From Xylaria sp. FL1777 (taxonomy: Eukaryota > Ascomycota > Sordariomycetes > Xylariales > Xylariaceae): a stretch of 18,113 nt of DNA. Under the pieces are notes generated by a model that saw only the letters and a list, made by a program, of their open reading frames with translations, was not told the DNA's origin and made no database searches. The position numbers and the translations under genes were made by a program. The DNA is taken from the NCBI GenBank assembly GCA_022578965.1, contig MU400962.1, forward strand, positions 1 through 18,113, in the 5' to 3' direction. Shown here one piece after another: positions 10,834 to 18,113 of the stretch (within the stretch, counting starts at the first letter, position 1; every line of letters begins with the position of its first letter).

Positions 10834-11067
10834 TGCTTATAGGTTAAAAGCGAGCTATAAACAGCTTACTTTTTTTTTAGTAGCTAAGTAAAAACATTTT
10901 ATATTTACTTTTAAGTTGCACTAGTTTTGCTACAATTTTATTAAGTGCTTTGTTTTTTACTTTTTTGCTTTTAGGTTGTTTGTTTACTTGCATTATACTA
11001 TTAATTAAATATATGTACCTTTATATAATTACTTTGTAATTTTTTTTTCTTTGTATTTTTTTTGCTT

Positions 11068-11235
11068 TATAGTTTGTTTGCTTTAGTATTACTGCTTACT
11101 TTATGCTGCTTATAGTAGTTTTTTTAGTTTTAGCACTTATTTAGCTAAGTATACTGCTTTTTTTTTTATTTTCTTTTTTAAACTTTTTTTTATTATATTG
11201 CTAATATATTATAGTTTGCTTGTTTTAGTATTACT
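11068..11235. repeat. Pair of 26-bp direct repeats, 142 bp apart
   Basis: 11068-11093 and 11210-11235 are identical except at two C/T sites and share the core TTTAGTATTACT. Weaker similarity continues to the right (a TAGTTTTTTT block in both). This could be a tandem duplication inside the old element. Confidence 0.5.
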
Positions 11236-11261
11236 ATTAGCTTTTTATTACACTAGTTTTT

Positions 11262-11290
11262 TTATAACTAAGTTATAACTAAGTTATAAG
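11262..11290. repeat. 11-bp tandem repeat, 2.6 copies
   Basis: TTATAACTAAG at 11262-11272 and 11273-11283, then a partial TTATAAG. Short simple repeat. Confidence 0.7.
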
Positions 11291-12421
11291 CAAAATTAAT
11301 TGTTTATTATTTTTTAGTTTGCTTTTTATATATTTATTTTTTAAGCTGTTTTTATGCTTTTTATAATAAGCTTATTAAGTAAGCATAGCTTATAAATAGC
11401 TTATGCATTAAGCAATATAAAATAACAATAAATAATAAGTTATTTTATTTAGCTATTTATGCTAATTTTTTCTTTTTTTAACTATTAACTTTACTACTTT
11501 TATTACTATTATTATTATATGCTTAGCTTATGTTTGCTTTAATATATTAAAGTGCTTAATTTATAATATAATTAGTTGCTAATGCATTATAGTTATATAA
11601 AAATTTACTTTACTATAATTGTTATGCTTTTTATAATACGTATTTATAGCTAGCTTAACTTAAGTATATATACTAACTAATATTAAGCTTATATATTTAA
11701 AGTTATAAGTTATTTTGCTGCAGTTTTTATTAGTTATTTAATTTATAGTACTAAATAAAATAACTAATAGGTTACTACTATATAGTTTAAGCTTTTATAA
11801 TTGTTTATTGTTATGTTTTTTTGTTATAACGTTAATTTTTAAAATAAAAATAAATGCTTTAGTGCTTTATGCTAAAGTATTATTAATAGCTTTAAAATTT
11901 ATATTTATTAAGCATGCTAAAATGCTTAAGCTATATTGCTACTATATTGCTTATGTTATAATAATATATTATGTATTTTTTATTATTGTTTTTTTTATAT
12001 TAACTATATAAAAACATTAATAATTTTTATGCTTGCAATATTATTAGCAAGTTTACTAAGTGCTTATAATGCAAAAAAAGCAAAGTAAGCATTAAAAGTA
12101 ATAATTATAGTTTTATAAGTACTTTTAATTATATTAATGTTTATATGTTTTTAAGCTTTACTTTATGCTTATTTTAACTATTAGAGTTTTTTTAATTTTA
12201 AATGCTGCTAATAATTTTTTAGCTTAAAAAAGTTAATAAAGAACTTTGATTATTTATTAAAGTTTGCATAGCTACACGTTATTTTTATACTAATAAAAAT
12301 ATTTAAGCTGCGCTTATAGCTAATATATAACTTTAAATTATAATTAAAAAAGCAAAAAAAGCTGCAACAAATAAAAAGGCCAAAAGTTTTACATAAATAA
12401 GCCAGTTAAAAAATATTTATA

Positions 12422-12437
12422 TAACTTTTAAAAGTTA
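12422..12437. repeat. 16-bp perfect palindrome
   Basis: TAACTTTTAAAAGTTA reads the same on both strands. No function inferred. Confidence 0.55.
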
Positions 12438-13006
12438 GCATTATTATATATTTAGTAGCTAGAAGTTTTAGTAAAATTTCAGTGTTTAATGCTTAATAAA
12501 GTTGCTTAATTGCTTTGTTTTCTTATAATGTATGCTTTTTAACTTTTGTAGTTCTATGTTTATAATTTTATGTTATTATTTTTAGTACTTTATTGTATTA
12601 TGCTTTACTTTAGAATTTATAAACGTAAACTTATAATAAGCAGCTTTTTTAAAACTATAAGTAATAAACAGCTTTATAATAAATGTTTTAGCTTTTATTT
12701 TATAGTTATAGTAAACCTTTTTTAGCTTAAAAAAAAGCCAGTATTAATGCTTAGTTACTTTTGCTTTATGTTTAAAAGCTTTTGTTTTTATGTTTTTATA
12801 GCTACTTATAACCTAATTAGTTTTTTAGCTACGTTATAATAGCTAAGCTTTTTTATATTTAGAACTTATTTAGCTATTTTATGTGCTTTTTTTAAGTTGC
12901 GTAATAACTAGTAGCTTAATTAAAAATTTGTTTGCTTTTTTAGTATGCTGCAAATAATAATTATAACTATAAATTAATATTTATACTTTTAAACTTAAAT
13001 TATATA

Positions 13007-13032
13007 AAACTGTTTATTTTTATAAACAGTTT
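13007..13032. repeat. Perfect 11-bp stem hairpin
   Basis: AAACTGTTTAT (13007-13017), a TTTT loop, then ATAAACAGTTT (13022-13032). It lies about 125 bases upstream of the right LTR. It is stronger than most chance hairpins here because it keeps C and G in the stem, but no role is known. Confidence 0.6.
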
Positions 13033-13435
13033 ATTTGTAAATAACATAAATATAACTTTATAACTTAGATTTATTATTATATTTGCAATAAAGCATTATA
13101 TAAAAAAAAACCTAGCTTTTAAAATTAAAAAAAACATTATATATTAAAACTTTAGTAATGTAATAAACTTATTATATATTAATATAACGGGTTTGCTTTT
13201 AAGGTCTTAATTTGCAAGTAATAATAGGATCTTTAATAGTGGTCCGTTAGGGAGGTTTTTAAAGTACTTTTATTACTATGCATTAATAGAGGTTTTAAAG
13301 AATTAAAAGTAATAAATGTATTAATGCTTAGCAGTTATAAAAAATTAATAGCTAAAGAACTAAAATTAAGTAAGTAACTAAATATAAAAAATATATAATT
13401 ATATAAAAAAAAAAAAGTAAAAAAAGTAGTAACTT

Positions 13436-13565
13436 TTTTTAAATTACTGCAAGTTTAATAAGCATTAAATTATTATAAGCTTAATAAGCTTTAAATTACT
13501 GTAAGCTTAATAAGCTTTAAATTACTATAAGCTTAATAAGCTTTAAATTATTATAAGCTTAATAA
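13436..13565. repeat. 26-bp tandem array in LTR2 (5 units)
   Basis: Units at 13436-13461, 13462-13487, 13488-13513, 13514-13539 and 13540-13565. The last four are nearly identical, with the core TATAAGCTTAATAA. There is one unit more than in LTR1. Confidence 0.85.
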
Positions 13566-13621
13566 GCTAAGTAAGTTATTATATAACTTTAGCTTTAACT
13601 AGCAAAAAAAGAAGTACAAAA

Positions 13622-13632
13622 TATATATAAAA
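13622..13632 (+). promoter_or_regulatory. TATA box of the right LTR
   Basis: TATATATAAAA in the position matching 1234-1243 of the left LTR. In a 3' LTR it would not drive the element itself. Confidence 0.45.
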
Positions 13633-13725
13633 GTATTAAGCTGCTTTAAAGGCTACTTTTGTGCTAACTTTATAATATTATTTCTTTTTTTCTAAAATTG
13701 TTGTTTTAATAATTTTCCGTAAGTA

Positions 13726-13746
13726 TTTTTTTTTTTTTTTTTTTTT
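13726..13746 (-). repeat. 21-base T run (minus-strand poly-A)
   Basis: Twenty-one uninterrupted T, 48 bases after the right LTR, at the start of the T-rich flank. It could be a retroelement poly(A) tail on the minus strand or a simple homopolymer. Confidence 0.5.
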
Positions 13747-13795
13747 ATGTTATAATGTTAAAGTGTATTAAAAAAACTAACCGCTTATTTAAAAC

Positions 13796-13819
13796 AAAGC
13801 AAAAATTTGTTTTTGCTTT
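13796..13819. repeat. 10-bp stem hairpin
   Basis: AAAGCAAAAA (13796-13805), TTTG loop, TTTTTGCTTT (13810-13819). A low-complexity inverted repeat. Confidence 0.5.
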
Positions 13820-14962
13820 TTTTATTAATTTTATTAGCTATAAAGTTATGCTTTATTTTTGCTGCTTTAGTTAATTATTAATGTACAAAATAATAAATAA
13901 TATATTTTGTTGTTTTAAATGCGTATATATTAGTTGCTTTTATAACAAATTAGGAGTTTTAATTAACTTAATTAATAATATAGTTTTTAAGCACTATTGT
14001 TTTAAAAAAAAAAAAGAGCAAATAAAATAACAGTTATTTTTAGTTTAAAAGAAATTAAAACGAGCTTAAAATAGCTTTAATTTTGTTTTAAGCAAATTAG
14101 CTTAGCTTTATATATAAAAACGTTTTTTAAAAGCAAAAAGTATTAAAATAGTTTAATAAAAGCTTTAGTTCTTAAATAAATTAAACAAAATAAAGCGTAT
14201 TAAAAAAGAATAAAAAGCGCTAATAAAAAAGCAAAAATAATAAAAAAAGCAAACTAAAGCAGCATAAGCTGTTTTGTTTAAGTTTAATTATAATTTTCTA
14301 AGCGTTTTTTTTAAAGTTAATTTTTTTTTTTTAGTTTTAAGCAGTTAAAATATTAATAATAAAACTAACTTATAATTATTTTAGTAGTTTTTAAATATTT
14401 TTTAAGTTTTTAAGTATTATTAACATATAAGTATTTTTTTTATTTAATAAAATATTTTAAGTTATTATTGTTTTAATAAAAAATTAGTATATTTTTAACT
14501 TTATAAACGTTTTAATTTGTTTTTATTTGTAGTTATGTTTTAATAAATGTTTTAATAAGTACTAGTTTTAATAAAAAAATGTAAAAAATAAAATAAATTT
14601 ATATATTTTTTAATAATAATAGTTTATAGTTAGTAAGTAAAATAACTTTTTTAATTTTAAAAAAGCTAAGTTTTTTAAATTTTAATTTATTGCTTAGTTG
14701 TTTTATTTTAATTTAAGAAATATTAATATTTGCGTTTTATTTTTATTATAGTAAATAAACTTTGTTTTTTTTTTAAAAGTTAGTTTTTTAGTTCGTTTTT
14801 TGTTATAATATATTAACATTTATTGTTATAAAAACTAAAAATATAGTTATAGTTTAGCTTATAACGTTTTAATTTTTATTACAATAGTTTTTGCTTAAAG
14901 TGCTATAGTTAAAATAGCAAATGCTTTTATTAATGTTTTTTTTTGTTTTTTAATAGTTATTT

Positions 14963-14978
14963 GCTATTTATAAATAGC
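14963..14978. repeat. 16-bp perfect palindrome
   Basis: GCTATTTATAAATAGC, bounded by surviving GC steps. No function inferred. Confidence 0.55.
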
Positions 14979-17900
14979 TTTATATAAAATATGTTTATAT
15001 TTTTGTTTATTAATATATTATATAAAATTTATATTATTAATAATAGTTTTACTTAATTGTTTTATTAGTAGTTAATATAACTTTATAAATATTATTTTAA
15101 TATTTAGTTTAGTTTTTTTGTTTGTTTATTTGTTTATAAGTAATAAGCAATTAAAAACTTTAGTTTAATACTAATAAGTTTAAAAAAACTAGTTTTAAAC
15201 TTAAAAATAAACAATTTATTTTAGTTTAAAATAATTTCTTTTAGTAGCTTATATTTATTTAAATATTAGTATATAAAAGCATATATAAATTATTTAGCTA
15301 TTATATTTTTTTTAAACAATAAAAAGTAAATATATTTAATAAGTTTATTAATAATAATTTATATTTTATTATATTATACTTTTATAACTAAATTAATTAA
15401 TAAAAGTAATATTATAATAAAATCTTAAGCAATAATATGCTATGTTTATTTAAATATTTATATAAGTTATAATAGTTTATAAAGCTTATATTAAGCTATT
15501 TTAGCTTTGTTATAAATATTATACTTTTTTATAATAGATTTAATTATGTTTTATAGTTTTAAAAAATTATATTTTTTTTATAGTTGTTTAACTATTTTTG
15601 TTGCTTTTTAGTGTTTATATAATAAGTATTCGTAAAATTTTTTAATAAACTTATTTTATAAAGATTTTAGTAAATAAACTTTACGTTTATATATTAGCTT
15701 GTTTTTTTTTAATTTTTTGTATTTTTGTAGTTTTGCTAACTTTTTTAAGTTATAAGCTTATTATAGCTATATATTTATAAAGTTTTTAAGTATAACTTTA
15801 ATTTTTAAGCTTTTATTTTTTTAGAAATATAGTACTTAAATGTTTTTTTTTAAAACTTTAAATCTTTTTTAACTTTGTTAGCTTAATATGTTTGCTTAAA
15901 TGTTTTTTTTTTTTTTAATATAGCATATTTTAAAGTTAAATTTAAAAAAAAAAACTATTTAATTTTTATGTTGTTTAGTAATTTTTTACGTAGTTATAAA
16001 TTTTGTTAAGTTTTAATAATCTAAATAAATTTTAATTAGCTTTATAATTTTTATAAAAAATAGTTTTTATTTTTTAAGTGCTATAATAATTATAAGCAGT
16101 TTTTTATTATATATAAAGTATTATAATGCTATATTTTATAGTACTTTAAAATAATAAGCTATTAAGTACTATTTTTTGTTATTTTTTAGTTGTTTTAAAA
16201 TTTTTATAATTATACTATTTAAAGCATTTGTTTTTAGCTTTTTCTTTTTTTATAAATTAAGTAGTTTAACTATAAGGTTAAAAATAACTTTTAGTTTTAG
16301 TTTTTTAAAAGCTTTTTAAGCTTTTTTTAAAATTAAAAAAGATTTTTTTTTGTATTTTTTTTTTGTATATTTTATAAAGTAAAATGCTATTTTTTTAAAG
16401 TTTTAAATTAATATTTAAACATAGTTTAAAAATTTTAATGCTTGTTATATATTTATAATAGTAATTAAGTTAAATATTTTCTAGTTTTATATTATATTAA
16501 TTTTTAACTATTAAATCTATATTTGTTTTAAAGTAATTATAAATTTTAAAAAGTTAATTTTTTATATATGTTATATATACTTTTTTATATTAAGTTATAA
16601 TTTTGCTTGTTTAAATATTTTTAATACTTAAGTTATGTGTTTTTTATGTTTTTTTAATGTTTTAAAGTAAATTAAAATATTATTTAAGTAAATAAATACA
16701 AACTTATTTAAAAACTTCCGTAAAATTATTATTATTATATATTAAAAGCTAACTAATATATTTTATAGTTCTTATAACATAACTATATACTTATATAGTT
16801 TATATATTATTTATATAGCAGTTTTTTATTTTTTTTTTTTAGCTATTTTAATAGCATAATATATATTTAAAATATTAATTACTATAAACTATTCTGTTTA
16901 ACTAATGTTTTTTTTTATAATTATTAATAAAATAAAGAAATATTTATTTGTAATAATAATTACGTTTAATAATTAATAGTTAATTATTATTTATTATACT
17001 AGTTTTTTTTTTTATTAATTAGTGATTTTTTATTTTTTATTTTAAGTATTAGTACTATAAAATATTTAGCAAATAATTAAAACTTTTTTAGAAATTTTTT
17101 TGCTATGTTTTTTAAATGTATTTTTATAAAGCGTTTGTTTTATTTAAGCTTATGTAATATACTTAATAAAGCTTTAGTTAACATTTTGTTTTAATAAAGA
17201 TATAGTAATTTTATAAGCTATATTTAAGAAGTTCTTTTTTTTTTTTTTTTTTAAATAATTTATAAAATCTATAATATACTTTTGGTATTTTGTTTAGAAT
17301 TTCTTTTGCAATTTTTTTAATTTTCTTGCTTTGTTTTTTATTTTCTTAATTAATAGTTTTTACTTTTTATTAAATTAAAAAATCGCTAGTTTTTAGCTAT
17401 AATATTTCTAAAATAATATTATAATTAAATATATTAGCAATATTTAATATAATTTGCTTTTTATGTTTTTATATAAATATATTAAAAAGTTTAGTTTTTT
17501 TAAATATATAACTATTATTATAGCTAAAAATGCTTTTATTAAATTTTTTAATTTTTTAAGATTTTTATTTATATTTTTAAGGAATTTTATTTTATTTTGT
17601 TACTTTAAGTAAAATTATATTAGCTTATGCTTTTAAGTTAATTAAAATGTTATACTTTTTTTTTAATATATAAGTTTAATTTTAAATTGATTTTTTTAAT
17701 TATTATATTAAATTTTACGTAAAGCTTTAGTTTTTTTAGCTATTTGCTGCTTTTTTAATAAATGCTTATTTTGTTTTTTGATTTTTTTTTATAAAATATT
17801 TAAATGCTTGTTTTATTTAGTACTTTAAATATTATTATATTTTATTTTGTTTTTATTTTTAAGCAAGCTTTAAATTATAGTTTTTAAGCTTTTTTGCTTT

Positions 17901-18113
17901 TAGCAATTATTTTTTAATATAATTATGCTTTAATTAGCTAGTAATATTTATAGTAGTTATTTTTATATTTTTTTAAAATAATATTATAAATATAATTAAA
18001 ATTTTTTTTAAATATTACAAATTTTTATAAATTTTTATAATAAACTATAGTTATAACTAATTACTTTAATTTATAAAAGTTTTATATTTTTATTTTTATA
18101 ATTTATTTAAAAA

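Larger units (their letters stand above)
10834..13158 (-). other. T-rich block before the right LTR, no surviving gene
   Basis: This 2.3-kb block is strongly T-rich on the plus strand, opposite to 5435-8330, so any old gene would more likely have been on the minus strand. No family can be recognised. It holds an 11-bp tandem repeat near 11262, two related 26-bp direct repeats near 11068 and 11210, and perfect palindromes near 12422 and 13007. The last bases before the right LTR are not purine-rich, so a polypurine tract is not evident. A 67-codon stop-free run at 11808-12011 is within chance expectation. Confidence 0.45.
13159..13677 (+). mobile_element. Right long terminal repeat (LTR2), hypermutated
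   Basis: Direct repeat of 796-1289, 519 bp, beginning TGTAATAA and ending TTATAATA (ancestral ...CA). The 25-bp length difference is fully explained by one extra 26-bp unit and one fewer base in a poly-A run. The first half keeps many G/C bases lost from LTR1 (for example GTGGTCCGTTAGGGAGG near 13239-13255), while the part after the tandem array is the more decayed copy. This should be the 3' LTR of the same retroelement, but it is followed by TTATT, not the TAAAA that precedes LTR1. The copies could therefore also come from two insertions or a rearrangement. Confidence 0.85.
13678..18113 (-). other. T-rich right flank, no gene seen; possible minus-strand retroelement
   Basis: About 4.4 kb without any usable frame and with the lowest C content in the window; G exceeds C on the plus strand. 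The plus strand is T-rich, with runs of 21 T (13726-13746), 14 T (15903-15916) and 18 T (17235-17252). If the skew reflects an old coding strand, it is the minus one, and the first T run could be the poly(A) tail of a minus-strand LINE-like element extending past the window end. No reverse transcriptase motif could be read, so this is a suggestion from skew and the T run only. Confidence 0.35.

Noticed and set aside
11808..12011. 67-codon plus-strand open frame encoding a very hydrophobic peptide
   Set aside because: With stops at roughly one codon in ten, I estimate a handful of open runs this long by chance in both strands of 18 kb. The peptide is Ile/Leu/Tyr/Phe/Lys-rich as AT bias dictates, lies in a T-rich decayed repeat and matches no family I know.
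606..13075. TAACTTAGATTTA present near 606, 5829 and 13061
   Set aside because: Many shared 13-mers are expected by chance in sequence this biased, and the similarity does not extend convincingly.
13813..14257. Possible inverted repeat of TTTGCTTTTTTTATTA-like sequence
   Set aside because: The match is mainly homopolymer T/A and needs several gaps, so it is not distinguishable from background.
1..18113. Mitochondrial or plastid DNA as the source of the AT richness
   Set aside because: No organelle genes, tRNAs or rRNAs are visible, while paired LTRs and transposon inverted repeats with transition-only decay are. That points to nuclear repeats.
1..18113. CRISPR array, bacterial operon, terminators or riboswitches
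   Set aside because: No regularly spaced repeats with unique spacers. The only regular tandem array is the contiguous 26-bp one in the LTRs. Nothing else suggests a bacterial genome.

Overview
The window is extremely AT-rich (below about 20% G+C wherever I counted by eye) and has essentially no open reading frames. I recognise no intact protein gene, tRNA or rRNA. What it does hold is a graveyard of transposable elements, visible through their terminal repeats, whose interiors have been destroyed by C-to-T (and, on the other strand, G-to-A) hypermutation. The best explanation is heterochromatin of a filamentous fungus, probably an ascomycete, that has undergone repeat-induced point mutation (RIP) or something like it. 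A centromeric or pericentromeric AT-rich block would look like this. The species cannot be told from the sequence.

Layout. 1-795 is AT-rich flank with no recognisable gene. 796-1289 and 13159-13677 are two direct copies of one long terminal repeat (494 and 519 bp). Both show TG...CA ends once C-to-T decay is allowed for, an array of 26-bp tandem units and a TATA box near the 3' end. They differ by about 43 transitions and almost no transversions. Between them are two inverted-repeat-bounded DNA elements. Element 1 (1861-5426, 3566 bp) has terminal inverted repeats of about 87 bp and a perfect 8-bp flanking duplication, as in hAT or some Mutator-like transposons. Element 2 (about 8331-10833, 2.5 kb) has terminal inverted repeats of about 80-84 bp and no duplication that I could find. 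Without these two, about 5.8 kb lies between the LTRs, a normal size for a Gypsy or Copia interior. The right flank (13678-18113) is T-rich and starts near a 21-base T run, which may be the poly(A) tail of a minus-strand retroelement.

How it fits together. The simplest reading is nesting: an LTR retrotransposon landed first, two DNA transposons inserted into it, and the whole stack was then mutated. Three points do not fit neatly. The 5-bp flanks of the LTR pair do not match, no polypurine tract lies just before the 3' LTR, and the 10.8-13.1 kb segment is T-rich while 5.4-8.3 kb is A-rich, which argues against one plus-strand gag-pol.

The most unusual signal is the context of the mutation itself. 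Surviving C is overwhelmingly preceded by G, mostly in GCT/AGC, while TpC and CpC are nearly gone. That is more than the usual CpA-to-TpA signature of RIP. I found no convincing new gene system; the interest lies in the mutation signature and the nested element architecture.
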